Program-made: the position numbers and the translations under genes | Shown: positions 24,632 to 32,986 of the stretch, one piece after another | How the letters are laid out: every line of letters starts with the position of its first letter | Position numbering within the stretch: the first letter of the stretch is position 1 | From: GCA-2746365 sp964651445 | Lineage (GTDB): Bacteria; Pseudomonadota; Gammaproteobacteria; SZUA-229 | DNA length: 33,747 nucleotides | Direction: 5' to 3' | Assembly (NCBI GenBank): GCA_964651445.1 | Contig: CAZYYW010000012.1 | Coordinates: forward strand, 1-33,747 | The notes under the pieces: generated by a model | What the model saw: only the letters and a program-made list of their open reading frames with translations | What the model was told of the DNA's origin: nothing | Databases searched by the model: none

Positions 24632-25240
24632 ATGAGTGAACGTGAGATAGACCAGGCATTGGTAGTTCGAGTGCAGCAGGGTGATAAAAAAGCTTTTGAC
24701 TTACTGGTTTTGAAATACCAGTTGCGCTTATCGAAATTGGTTTCCCGATTCTTGCGAAACCAGTCGGATGTGCCTGATGTGGTACAGGAATCCTTTATAA
24801 AAGCGTATCGGGCATTGCCTAACTTTCGCGGTGAAAGTGCGTTTTATACGTGGTTGTATCGTATCGCAATTAACACGGCGAAAAACCATCTGGTTTCAAT
24901 GGCACGAAAAAGCCCAGTAAACAGTATTGATGTGCAGGATGCCGAAGATTATGGTGCCAGTGAATGGTTAAAGGAATATGCCACCCCTGAACGTGAAGCG
25001 CTTGCCGCAGAACTGGAGCGCACGATTCATCAGGCAATGGGTGATTTGCCATCAGATTTACGTGAAGCCATAACTTTACGTGAAATTGAAGGTCTGAGTT
25101 ATGAAGATATTGCGCTAGTGATGGATTGTCCAATAGGCACGGTTAGATCACGCATATTCCGCGCTCGTGAAGCGATAGATAGCAAGTTGGCGCCGATACT
25201 GGATGATGATAGCCATCATGTGTCGAGTAATTTTGCTTAG
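24632..25240 (+). CDS. rpoE: RNA polymerase sigma-E factor
   Basis: This is a 202-residue extracytoplasmic-function sigma factor of the RpoE/AlgU type, which directs the envelope-stress response. Region 2 (about 20-90) includes DVPDVVQESFIKAYRALPNF and TWLYRIAINTAKN. Region 4 (about 130-190) includes LREAITLREIEGLSYEDIA and the helix-turn-helix ending GTVRSRIFRARE. GGAACG lies 6 bases before the ATG. The next genes encode its anti-sigma factor and that factor's modulators, as in the classic operon. A sigma-E-like promoter upstream points to autoregulation. Its high similarity to the E. coli type makes the assignment secure. Confidence 0.98.
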   Translation: MSEREIDQALVVRVQQGDKKAFDLLVLKYQLRLSKLVSRFLRNQSDVPDVVQESFIKAYRALPNFRGESAFYTWLYRIAINTAKNHLVSMARKSPVNSIDVQDAEDYGASEWLKEYATPEREALAAELERTIHQAMGDLPSDLREAITLREIEGLSYEDIALVMDCPIGTVRSRIFRAREAIDSKLAPILDDDSHHVSSNFA

Positions 25241-25421
25241 GCAAGTACCGGCAGCGCAATAGTTGAAAAATAATAGGCAATAGCAGTGAATTTGTGAATG
25301 GGAAAGCGGTCGAAAACCTATTAAAGAAAAGCATGTCAAAACAGTACTTATGGGTGATGAGTACGTGCACTAGCTTAATGTGATGCCCGCTTAATGTGAT
25401 ACCAGATGAGAATATAATTCT

Positions 25422-26129
25422 ATGAGCAAACGTAAAGAAAAAATTTCAGCCTATTTAGATAATGATATACATCCTGATGCGCTCATGTCGTTTTCGCTTT
25501 CGGCGGAAGCAGACGACGCGAAACTGGCGCAGCGTTATCAAATGATGGGCGATGCTTTACGTGGCGAGATGAGTGAAGCCTCTTTTGTTGATGTTAGTGA
25601 TGCCGTGCGTGAGGCGCTTGCCGGTGAAAATATCGCTGCGCAGAGTACGCAAGATTCTGTTGCCCAACATGCCGCGCCAAAAGCTTCTACGCCGCAGCAT
25701 ACGGGGGCTGCAGTAGCACTACCCGCTAAAGCCGGTTTTTTTGATTTTTCTTCATGGTTCAAACCGGCTGCGGGCATGGCAGTTGCGGCTTCTGTTGCGG
25801 TGGTTGTGGTGCTTAGTGTGACGCAACAGGACGCGGCGTTGAATGCTCCGCATAATCCTGCCCATAATGCGGCTATGGCAAGCAAAAATGAAATTTTACC
25901 GGTACAACTCGCGGTAGAAGATAGCATCATCAAGCAAAGGGCCAATAAAAATAGTGAATCTGATTTAACGCCTTATATTAATCATCATTTGGAATTCGCT
26001 AATCAAGGGACGTTGCAAGGGCGTATGCCTTATATCAGAGCAGTTAGTTTTGAACCGGCTGACCGCGCGGCCAGCCAAAATATCGATCAAACTCCCAGCA
26101 CTCCTGCGCCGGATCCTTCAACCCGCTAA
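25422..26129 (+). CDS. rseA: anti-sigma-E factor RseA
   Basis: This is a 235-residue single-pass inner-membrane protein. The N-terminal ~80 residues (EKISAYLDNDIHPDAL ... YQMMGDALRGE) are the cytoplasmic sigma-binding domain. An alanine/proline-rich linker follows. One membrane segment lies near 118-135 (MAVAASVAVVVVLSV), and the remaining ~100 residues would be periplasmic, where DegS-type cleavage and RseB binding occur in the known system. It is separated from rpoE by 181 bases, longer than usual. That space contains GCTTAATGTGATGCC and GCTTAATGTGATACC in near tandem, but no clear separate promoter. Confidence 0.93.
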   Translation: MSKRKEKISAYLDNDIHPDALMSFSLSAEADDAKLAQRYQMMGDALRGEMSEASFVDVSDAVREALAGENIAAQSTQDSVAQHAAPKASTPQHTGAAVALPAKAGFFDFSSWFKPAAGMAVAASVAVVVVLSVTQQDAALNAPHNPAHNAAMASKNEILPVQLAVEDSIIKQRANKNSESDLTPYINHHLEFANQGTLQGRMPYIRAVSFEPADRAASQNIDQTPSTPAPDPSTR

Positions 26130-26150
26130 TTCTACATATATTCCTCGACA

Positions 26151-27143
26151 ATGCTATTTAATGCTGTTTTAGCTGCCCTTCTACTCCTTGCAACAAGCAG
26201 CAACAGCTTTGCTGGTGCGCTGTTCGACAAGCTGCAAGGTCTGTCTGAATCGGATAAAAAACACCATTACCAAGGCATTTTCATCTTAAGAAAAGCCGAT
26301 ACGCTTTCTAGTCTGCAGGTAAAACACGGACATGATGGAGAGGGTGCCTGGGAAAGCATGGAAGCGTTGAATGGTGAGCCAAAAAAAGTTGTGCGGCGTA
26401 ACAACCAGGTTATTTCTATCCTTCCTGCGCGTGAGCTGGTGACCATTCGCCACGATAATGAAAATCAATCGCTGCATTTCCAGTTGCCCGATAACATCGA
26501 AAAGCTCGCGCCTTTTTACACGCTGCAACAACTACCCAATGACCGTATTGCTCGACATCCTGCACTGGTGTTTGATCTGATTCCCAACGATAAGCTGCGC
26601 TATGGTTTTCGCTACTGGGTAGATGAAAATACCGGCATGTTGCTGCGGTGTGACCTTATCGATGAAAATAACAAAGTGGTGGAGCAGATGATGTTTACCA
26701 CGCTGGAATATCTGGCACAAACGCCCGAGCAAAGTTTTGATGTACAGCAATACCAACATTTCCAGCAACAGCGGCTGGATGAAGCAGAAATAGAGGTGGA
26801 ACACAGTGCGCCATTAAAGTGGGCGATTAATGTTTTACCAAAAGGTTTTGCACTGACGCAACGCACCCTGCGTTACCGGCAATACTCGCCAGCAGAAAAT
26901 ACCGTGGCGCTCAAAGATCGACAGGCGGATTTATTGCACCTGGTTTATTCTGACGGTCTGGCATCGGTTTCAGTCTTTATTGAAAAAAAACAGGGAGCAA
27001 AAAAGCATGTGCAGGGGGGCTTCACTAAAGGTGCGGTGAATGCATTTGGCAATCCTGTTGCGGGCTATTTTGTTACGGTGGTGGGTGAAGTGCCTGCAAA
27101 AACGGTGCAAACGATGGCGCTGTCCACGGTTAAATTGCAATGA
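26151..27143 (+). CDS. rseB: sigma-E regulatory periplasmic protein RseB/MucB
   Basis: This is a 330-residue periplasmic protein with a signal peptide cleaved after SNSFA (residue ~21). The N-terminal MucB/RseB domain begins with the family landmarks HHYQGIFILRKADTLSSLQVKHG and resembles lipoprotein-carrier folds. A smaller C-terminal domain starts near 215 (WAINVLPKGFALTQR). RseB binds the periplasmic part of RseA and shields it from DegS; it also senses mislocalised lipopolysaccharide or lipoproteins in the known systems. It is 21 bases after rseA and overlaps rseC by four bases (ATGA). No strong Shine-Dalgarno is seen, so coupling with rseA is likely. Confidence 0.95.
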   Translation: MLFNAVLAALLLLATSSNSFAGALFDKLQGLSESDKKHHYQGIFILRKADTLSSLQVKHGHDGEGAWESMEALNGEPKKVVRRNNQVISILPARELVTIRHDNENQSLHFQLPDNIEKLAPFYTLQQLPNDRIARHPALVFDLIPNDKLRYGFRYWVDENTGMLLRCDLIDENNKVVEQMMFTTLEYLAQTPEQSFDVQQYQHFQQQRLDEAEIEVEHSAPLKWAINVLPKGFALTQRTLRYRQYSPAENTVALKDRQADLLHLVYSDGLASVSVFIEKKQGAKKHVQGGFTKGAVNAFGNPVAGYFVTVVGEVPAKTVQTMALSTVKLQ

Positions 27144-27652
27144 TTGAAGAACAGGCGCAAGTGATAGAGGTGAATGGCGATCAGCTAATATTGCAGGCAC
27201 AAACGCAAACTGCCTGCGGTAGCTGCGCTGCTAAAAAAGGCTGTGGTACTTCTGTGTTAGCGAAAGTTGTGGGGCGTAAATTTACCCGCATCCAGGCCGA
27301 AAATAGTATTGATTCTGTGGTGGGCGATACCGTCATTGTGGGTATCTCCGAGGATGCCTTGTTACAGGGTTCACTGGTGATGTACATTCTGCCGATTATG
27401 AGCATGTTGTTGTTTGCCCTGTTCGCAAATTTTTCACTTGAAGCGATGGTCGATTACCGTGATCTACTCATCACTGGTGCCGGTATTACCGGGCTGCTTA
27501 TAGGTTCACTGTTGGCGAAATCCTATTTTCAACGCAGTGATAGCCGGCACAAGTTTGCGCCAGTAGTTCTGAGAAAAATCATTTATGTCCATGGAAGGAC
27601 GGTATTTCGCAAAAAGTCAGGAAGACGGTGCGATGGACATGGTAAACTCTAA
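27140..27652 (+). CDS. rseC: RseC/MucC family membrane protein
   Basis: This is a 170-residue inner-membrane protein of the RseC family. The N-terminal domain contains a cysteine cluster (ACGSCAAKKGCG, residues ~28-39) typical of the family. Two membrane segments follow (about 77-95 and 105-125). RseC acts positively on sigma-E in E. coli and has been linked to SoxR reduction. The start overlaps rseB (ATGA). The protein runs about 28 residues beyond the usual PVVLRK ending, with a basic tail (IIYVHGRTVFRKKSGRRCDG...), which may reflect a lost stop codon. A terminator-like sequence follows. Confidence 0.9.
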   Translation: MIEEQAQVIEVNGDQLILQAQTQTACGSCAAKKGCGTSVLAKVVGRKFTRIQAENSIDSVVGDTVIVGISEDALLQGSLVMYILPIMSMLLFALFANFSLEAMVDYRDLLITGAGITGLLIGSLLAKSYFQRSDSRHKFAPVVLRKIIYVHGRTVFRKKSGRRCDGHGKL

Positions 27653-27677
27653 TCCATTAGCAGAGTAGACGTCGCCT

Positions 27678-27704
27678 GAAATGCCGGTTTTTGCCGGTTT
27701 TTTT
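27678..27704 (+). terminator. probable terminator of the rpoE-rseABC operon
   Basis: GAAATG is followed by CCGG, a TTTTTG loop, CCGG and a run of seven T. The stem is short (4 GC pairs, extendable by a G-T pair, then A-T pairs between the A run and the T run after one mismatch). It sits 25 bases after the rseC stop, a normal place for an intrinsic terminator. The glutaredoxin-like gene would then need its own promoter, and none was clear. Confidence 0.5.
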
Positions 27705-27781
27705 CTGTCTGTGTCGTTATAACCCTGTTCTTTGTCAGCAGTATAAAAACTATTTACCTGAGATCCTTGCCTGGTATGCCG

Positions 27782-28021
27782 ATGAAATTCATGCTTTATA
27801 TGCGTAGCAACTGTTCGCTGTGTGAAGCGATGGAAGAAGAGCTTGCCTCGTTTGTCAGCGAATACGGCATTACGGTGAATCGTTTGTACATTGATAATGA
27901 TGACGACTTACAAAAACGCTACGCTGACAAGATTCCGGTATTAACCTTAAATGATGAAGTTTTATGCCACTATTTTCTTGATGCAGAAGTACTGCGTAAA
28001 GCCATTGTTGATAAAACGTAA
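27782..28021 (+). CDS. glutaredoxin-like (DUF836) thiol protein
   Basis: This is a protein of about 79 residues with a thioredoxin fold of the small glutaredoxin-like/DUF836 type. The redox motif is SNCSLCEAM near the N terminus (CxxC with Ser-Leu between). A conserved cis-proline region follows (KIPVLTLNDE), and the end is short and helical. Starts at 27776 and 27791 (ATG) or 27767 (TTG) are also possible; 27782 gives the usual N terminus, and none has a convincing ribosome binding site. Proteins of this family are often found just before lepA in Gammaproteobacteria. The substrate is unknown. Confidence 0.85.
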   Translation: MKFMLYMRSNCSLCEAMEEELASFVSEYGITVNRLYIDNDDDLQKRYADKIPVLTLNDEVLCHYFLDAEVLRKAIVDKT

Positions 28022-28048
28022 CAAAGCACACTCTAATAAAGTAGCCAG

Positions 28049-29839
28049 ATGAAAAACATTCGAAATTTTTCTATTATCGCCCATATCGACCACGGTAAAT
28101 CGACGCTGGCGGATCGCCTGATTCAGGCATGTGAAGGCTTGAGCGAACGCGAAATGAATGCTCAGGTACTGGACTCGATGGACATCGAGCGTGAGCGTGG
28201 TATTACCATTAAGGCACAAAGTGTCACCTTGAATTACAAGGCTGATAATGGCGAAATCTATCAACTTAATTTTATTGATACCCCCGGTCACGTGGACTTC
28301 TCCTATGAAGTATCCCGCTCGCTGGCTGCCTGCGAAGGTGCTTTGCTTATTGTCGATGCGTCGCAAGGCGTGGAAGCACAGAGTGTTGCCAACTGTTACA
28401 CCGCCCTCGAGCAAGGCCTTGAAGTGGTGCCGGTGTTAAATAAAATTGATTTGCCGGCAGCCGACCCAGAACGTGTTTGCGAAGAAATTGAAGAAGTCAT
28501 CGGCATTGATGCCAGCCATGCATTACGGGTAAGCGCAAAAACGGGTGAAGGCATACACGAGTTGCTGGAACAAATTGTGGAAGAAATCCCTGCCCCTGAA
28601 GGTAGTGTTGATGAGCCATTGCAGGCATTGATTATCGATTCCTGGTTTGATCCGTATGTAGGTGTTGTTATTTTGGTGCGCGTTAAACAGGGAGAGATAA
28701 TGCCGCGTAAAAAAATGACCGTAATGTCTAGCCAGCGAAGCTATTTAGTTGATAAGGTCGGTGTGTTCACGCCTAAGCGAGAGAATCGTGACAAGTTATC
28801 GGCCGGTCAGGTAGGTTTTATCATTGCCAGCCTGAAAGAAATCGATTCCGCAAAAGTGGGTGATACCATCACCATGACCGACAGGCCCGCTACTGAAGTA
28901 CTGGAAGGTTTTAAGGAAGTTCAGCCGCGTGTTTTCGCTGGCATGTTCCCTGTGAGTTCAGATGATTACAACGATTTTCGCGACTCGTTAGACAAGTTAA
29001 CCTTGAACGATGCCTCCTTGCAATATGAACCAGAAAATTCCTCGGCATTGGGTTTAGGTTTTCGAATTGGTTTCCTTGGCATGTTGCACATGGAAATTGT
29101 CCAAGAGCGGCTGGAGCGAGAATATGATCTTAATCTTATTACCACTGCACCCACCGTGGTTTATGAGATATTAGATAGCAAAGGTGAGGTCTACGAGATA
29201 CACAACCCTGCCGATTTGCCGGAAGTCAATTTTATTGAAGAACTGCGTGAACCGATCATCCGAACCAATATTTTGGTGCCGCAGGAATATGTTGGCAACG
29301 TGATAACGCTATGCATTGAAAAACGCGGTAAGCAATTAAACATGCAGTATATGGGCAAGCAGGTTTCACTGCTTTACGAAATGCCTTTAAGTGAAGTGGT
29401 GCTGGATTTCTTCGACCGCTTGAAATCAGTCAGCCGTGGTTATGCCTCGTTTGATTATGAATTCGACCGCTTTCAGTATGCGGATTTGGTGAAGGTCGAT
29501 ATTCTGATTAATAATGAGCGTGTGGATGCCTTATCCATCATTGCACATCGCGATGCTAGTCTGCGGCGTGGACGAGAAGTGGTTGATAAAATGCGCGAAC
29601 TTATTCCGCGTCAAATGTTTGATATTGCCATACAAGCGGCGATTGGGCGCAGTATTATTGCCCGTAGCACGGTAAAAGCCTTACGCAAAAATGTCACCGC
29701 TAAATGCTACGGTGGTGATGTTTCACGTAAGCGCAAACTGCTGGAAAAGCAAAAGAAAGGCAAAAAACGCATGAAGCAGTTTGGCAAAGTTGAAATCCCG
29801 CAGGAAGCATTTTTAGCCGTATTAAAAGTCGATAGTTGA
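28049..29839 (+). CDS. lepA: elongation factor 4
   Basis: LepA (EF4) is a translational GTPase that acts on ribosomes during initiation or elongation stress and subunit assembly. It has 596 residues, as expected. The GTPase motifs are AHIDHGKST (P-loop), RERGITIK, DTPGHVDF and NKIDLP. Domain 2 and the EF-G-like domains follow. The LepA-specific C-terminal domain ends with the basic stretch DVSRKRKLLEKQKKGKKRMK and GKVEIPQEAF. It lies 27 bases after the glutaredoxin-like gene and 51 before lepB, the conserved lepA-lepB pairing. Confidence 0.98.
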   Translation: MKNIRNFSIIAHIDHGKSTLADRLIQACEGLSEREMNAQVLDSMDIERERGITIKAQSVTLNYKADNGEIYQLNFIDTPGHVDFSYEVSRSLAACEGALLIVDASQGVEAQSVANCYTALEQGLEVVPVLNKIDLPAADPERVCEEIEEVIGIDASHALRVSAKTGEGIHELLEQIVEEIPAPEGSVDEPLQALIIDSWFDPYVGVVILVRVKQGEIMPRKKMTVMSSQRSYLVDKVGVFTPKRENRDKLSAGQVGFIIASLKEIDSAKVGDTITMTDRPATEVLEGFKEVQPRVFAGMFPVSSDDYNDFRDSLDKLTLNDASLQYEPENSSALGLGFRIGFLGMLHMEIVQERLEREYDLNLITTAPTVVYEILDSKGEVYEIHNPADLPEVNFIEELREPIIRTNILVPQEYVGNVITLCIEKRGKQLNMQYMGKQVSLLYEMPLSEVVLDFFDRLKSVSRGYASFDYEFDRFQYADLVKVDILINNERVDALSIIAHRDASLRRGREVVDKMRELIPRQMFDIAIQAAIGRSIIARSTVKALRKNVTAKCYGGDVSRKRKLLEKQKKGKKRMKQFGKVEIPQEAFLAVLKVDS

Positions 29840-29843
29840 GCAT

Positions 29844-29867
29844 CGACCATTAACCCCGACCATTAAC
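29844..29867 (+). repeat. two tandem copies of CGACCATTAAC in the lepA-lepB gap
   Basis: CGACCATTAAC occurs at 29844-29854 and again at 29857-29867, a period of 13 bases. It is just after the lepA stop and before the lepB ribosome binding region. No function is suggested. Confidence 0.6.
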
Positions 29868-29890
29868 AATAATAGTAAAGTGTACCAACA

Positions 29891-30691
29891 ATGATTTTAG
29901 ATTTTTCTTTTTATTTATTTGTAGCGGTGGTAATTACCGGTACTATTTGGTTGCTTGATAAATGGTTTTTTGAGAAAAAACGTAATCAGGTTTTTCATAA
30001 CTCGACGCAGGTTCATCAGGGTGTGGAAGTTAGCCGAAAAGCCAAAGAACCGGTAATCGTAGAGTATGCAAAGTCATTTTTTCCGGTTTTACTCATCGTA
30101 TTTTTATTGCGTGGTTTTGTCGTTGAACCGTTTCGAATTCCTTCCGGCTCCATGTTACCTTCACTGTACATTGGTGATTTTATATTGGTGAACAAGTTTG
30201 CCTACGGCGTTAAAATACCCGTGCTAAACAAAAAAATAATGGATGTTGGTGAGCCGCAGCGGGGCGACGTCGCTGTATTTCGATTCCCACGTGACCCAAA
30301 TCTTGATTATATAAAACGTATTGTTGGTTTGCCGGGTGACCACATTGCTTATTACAACAAAGTGCTTTACATCAATAGCAAGCCGGTAGAAAGAGAATTT
30401 GTCGGTCAATACAAGGGGCCAGGGCAAACATTTGCTAATGAATACAATGAAAATTTTGGCGATTCAGAGCATGCTATATTGTTACTACCGGCTAGGCCAA
30501 ACAACTTACAAGGCGAGTACATTGTGCCGGAAGGTTCGTATTTTGTAATGGGCGATAACCGTGACAACAGCAATGACAGCCGTGTATGGGGGCCAGTACC
30601 CGAGGAAAATTTAGTGGGCAAAGCGTTTATGATCTGGATGCATTATAGCAATGAGTGGCATTTTGATCGCATTGGTAATTTTATTAAATAA
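29891..30691 (+). CDS. lepB: signal peptidase I
   Basis: This is a 266-residue inner-membrane protease that removes signal peptides from Sec and Tat substrates, presumably including the exported proteins in this window. Two N-terminal membrane segments (about 2-20 and 58-76) flank a basic cytoplasmic loop. The catalytic Ser87 is in IPSGSMLPSLYIGDF and the general base Lys142 is in YIKRIVGLPGD. The late conserved box GDNRDNSNDSRVWG is present. It is shorter than the 324-residue E. coli enzyme, within the range for other Gammaproteobacteria. It is followed by a 247-base space interrupted by the scaffold gap. Confidence 0.97.
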   Translation: MILDFSFYLFVAVVITGTIWLLDKWFFEKKRNQVFHNSTQVHQGVEVSRKAKEPVIVEYAKSFFPVLLIVFLLRGFVVEPFRIPSGSMLPSLYIGDFILVNKFAYGVKIPVLNKKIMDVGEPQRGDVAVFRFPRDPNLDYIKRIVGLPGDHIAYYNKVLYINSKPVEREFVGQYKGPGQTFANEYNENFGDSEHAILLLPARPNNLQGEYIVPEGSYFVMGDNRDNSNDSRVWGPVPEENLVGKAFMIWMHYSNEWHFDRIGNFIK

Positions 30692-30793
30692 GTCCGACAG
30701 ACCGGCTAGCCCAGATAAATAGAATCGTGGCAGCTATAATTGTCAATGCAGCTTTCGGGTTAGTAAGGACTCAATACTGGCTCTCAATAATGA

Positions 30794-30933
30794 GCAATCA
30801 CTAAAGGGCAATCNNNNNNNNNNNNNNNNNNNNNNNNNNNNNNNNNNNNNNNNNNNNNNNNNNNNNNNNNNNNNNNNNNNNNNNNNNNNNNNNNNNNNNN
30901 NNNNNNNNNNNNNGCAATCACTAAAGGGCAATC
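30794..30933. other. 100-N scaffold gap flanked by identical 20-mers
   Basis: Bases 30814-30913 are N. The 20 bases before the gap (30794-30813, GCAATCACTAAAGGGCAATC) are identical to the 20 after it (30914-30933). The 20-mer is itself one 14-base unit, GCAATCACTAAAGG, plus the first six bases of a second. This points either to two contigs that really overlap, so that the gap is artificial, or to a collapsed 14-base tandem repeat. Nothing else was recognised in 30692-30938. Confidence 0.9.
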
Positions 30934-30938
30934 GCATT

Positions 30939-31328
30939 ATGAAAAATTCTATGACAGTTACGCCGTATAAACAACGTGGACTAACCATGATTAGCTGGAT
31001 GGTGGTGCTTGTCTTTATATTATCGCAAGTAGTGATAGCGATGAATGTTATCCCCGTTTACATGACCGATTCCACGGTAGCTAAAATTATAGAAAATCTA
31101 CCAAATGATGATGCTGCAAAACGCGCAAATCACCGAGAATTAAAAGGTCTGGTGCTCAAACGACTAAACATTAATAGTATCTATTCTATAAAACCTGAAT
31201 ATATAAAAGTTAAAAAAGGCCGTAATGAAAACATCGTTTTGATTGAATATGAACCACGCGGTACCTTGGTCGGCTCACTCGACTTCATCGTTAGCTTCAA
31301 ACATGAAGCCATAATCAAGACGCGCTAG
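30939..31328 (+). CDS. DUF4845 membrane-anchored protein
   Basis: This is a 129-residue protein of the DUF4845 family, which is often found between lepB and rnc in Gammaproteobacteria. The N terminus QRGLTMISWMVVLVFILSQVV resembles a type IV pilin-like leader and gives one membrane segment (about 15-36). The rest is a small soluble domain, likely periplasmic (YMTDSTVAKIIENL ... VLIEYEPRGTLVGSLDFIVSF). AAAGGG at 30923-30928, inside the 20-mer that flanks the gap, is well spaced for ATG 30939; ATG 30951 is the alternative. The function is unknown. Confidence 0.88.
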   Translation: MKNSMTVTPYKQRGLTMISWMVVLVFILSQVVIAMNVIPVYMTDSTVAKIIENLPNDDAAKRANHRELKGLVLKRLNINSIYSIKPEYIKVKKGRNENIVLIEYEPRGTLVGSLDFIVSFKHEAIIKTR

Positions 31329-31347
31329 CTTTTATGGGAACCATCTT

Positions 31348-32061
31348 TTGAGTAATCCTATGGCAGAATCCAGAGCCATCGACACCCTGTTAAAAAAACT
31401 TGAATATTCTTTTAATGATTCTTCCTTGTTAGAAGAAGCGTTAACGCACCGAAGTTATTCCGCTAAAAATAATGAAAGACTTGAGTTTCTGGGTGATGGC
31501 ATATTAAATTTTGTGATTGCAGACGAATTGTTTAGGTTATACCCGGATGTACAAGAAGGTGATTTGAGCCGACTGCGGGCAACACTGGTTAACAAAGATT
31601 CACTGGCTGAAATAGCCAGTCATTTATCCTTAGGCGATGTTATTCAATTGGGTTCGGGTGAGTTGAAAAGTGGTGGTTTTCGTCGCCCATCTATCCTCGC
31701 AGATGCGGTAGAAAGTATTTTTGGCGCAGTCTATTGTGACAGCGGTTTTGATGCATGTCAAAAACTTATCGTACGTTTATATTCTAGCCGGCTAGCCTTA
31801 TCGATAGATTTACAAAGCCTGAAAGACCCTAAAACGCAGTTGCAGGAACTTTTACAGTCGCGCCGTTTTTGTCTGCCAGACTATGAGGTAACTAAAATTA
31901 GCGGACAGGCACACGCACAAGTGTTTCATGTGAAATGTACAATCGAGAAAATGAAAATAGAAGTTAATGGTGATGGTAAAAGTCGGCGAAAAGCAGAACA
32001 AGTGGCAGCACAAGCTGCGATTACACAAGTTAACAAAAGTTTTGGGAGTAAAGCCAAATGA
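31348..32061 (+). CDS. rnc: ribonuclease III
   Basis: RNase III cuts double-stranded RNA, including the rRNA precursor. The catalytic domain (about 10-155) has the signature NERLEFLGDGILNF and the second acidic cluster ADAVESIFGAVYCDSGF. A double-stranded RNA-binding domain follows (about 160-230, DPKTQLQELLQSRR ... GKSRRKAEQVAAQAAI). The TTG at 31348 has GGGAA 8 bases upstream. ATG at 31360 would be 20 bases from it, so the TTG start is favoured, with modest certainty; the domain is complete either way. The stop overlaps era by four bases (ATGA). Confidence 0.97.
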   Translation: MSNPMAESRAIDTLLKKLEYSFNDSSLLEEALTHRSYSAKNNERLEFLGDGILNFVIADELFRLYPDVQEGDLSRLRATLVNKDSLAEIASHLSLGDVIQLGSGELKSGGFRRPSILADAVESIFGAVYCDSGFDACQKLIVRLYSSRLALSIDLQSLKDPKTQLQELLQSRRFCLPDYEVTKISGQAHAQVFHVKCTIEKMKIEVNGDGKSRRKAEQVAAQAAITQVNKSFGSKAK

Positions 32062-32975
32062 CTGAACCAGTACAGACAGATGTGAGCACAGTGCCACACT
32101 GTGGCTATGTTGCTATTATCGGTCGTCCTAACGTTGGTAAATCAACCTTGCTTAATAGTATCCTTGGCATGAAGCTGAGTATTACTTCACGCAAGCCACA
32201 AACCACTCGTCACCAAATATTGGGTGTTAAAACAACAGACAGTATCCAAGTCATTTATGTCGATACACCCGGTATTCATCAACGTCGTGGTACGGCAATT
32301 AATAAATACATGAACCGTGCTGCCACCTCTGTACTGAATGATGTCGATATTATTCTATTTGTAGTGCAGGTAAAAAAATGGACGGAAGAAGATCAGGCCA
32401 TTATAGAAAAACTCCAGTCTGTGAGTTGTCCGGTTTTACTGGTGGTTAATAAAATGGATAAACTGGCGAGCAAAAATGAGCTGTTGCCTCTGATAAATGA
32501 ATTGTCATCGGTCTATGATTTTGCCGAAATAATTCCGGTAGCCGCATTAAACGGCATGAATATTGAAACCTTAGAACAGAAAATATTGCCACTGCTACCA
32601 GAAAATGCACACGTTTATGCTGACGATCAAATTACTGACAGAAGCATGAAATTTTTGGCGTCTGAGATTATTCGTGAAAAACTGATACGTGAACTGGGTC
32701 AGGAATTACCCTATACCACCACGGTGGACATTGATAAATACATTGAAGACACGGATATCGTACGCATCCATGCCACTATTTATGTTGAAAGCTCAGGTCA
32801 AAAAGCCATTATCATTGGTAAGAAAGGTGCCAAGTTGAAAAGCATCGGCACCGCTGCTCGCCAAGACATCAGTAAAATGGCCGACTCAAAAGTGTATTTA
32901 AACCTCTGGATAAAAGTGCGTGAAGGTTGGTCGAATGATGAACGTGCGCTGCGTGGCCTAGGGTATAGCGAATAA
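32058..32975 (+). CDS. era: GTPase Era
   Basis: Era is a GTPase that binds the 3' end of 16S rRNA and helps assemble the 30S subunit. It has 305 residues. Its motifs are GRPNVGKSTLLNSI (P-loop), KPQTTRHQILG (G2), DTPGIHQ (G3) and NKMDKL (G4). The C-terminal KH domain shows IYVESSGQKAIIIGKKGAKL. The four-base overlap with rnc is the conserved rnc-era arrangement and indicates translational coupling. A second ribosome-assembly GTPase, rsgA, is in the same window. Confidence 0.98.
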   Translation: MTEPVQTDVSTVPHCGYVAIIGRPNVGKSTLLNSILGMKLSITSRKPQTTRHQILGVKTTDSIQVIYVDTPGIHQRRGTAINKYMNRAATSVLNDVDIILFVVQVKKWTEEDQAIIEKLQSVSCPVLLVVNKMDKLASKNELLPLINELSSVYDFAEIIPVAALNGMNIETLEQKILPLLPENAHVYADDQITDRSMKFLASEIIREKLIRELGQELPYTTTVDIDKYIEDTDIVRIHATIYVESSGQKAIIIGKKGAKLKSIGTAARQDISKMADSKVYLNLWIKVREGWSNDERALRGLGYSE

Positions 32976-32986
32976 CGCTATACAAT

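Noticed and set aside
30743..30988. Minus-strand frame crossing the run of N
   Set aside because: Its middle is unknown sequence and its ends are repeats of the flanking 20-mer. It also overlaps the DUF4845 start.
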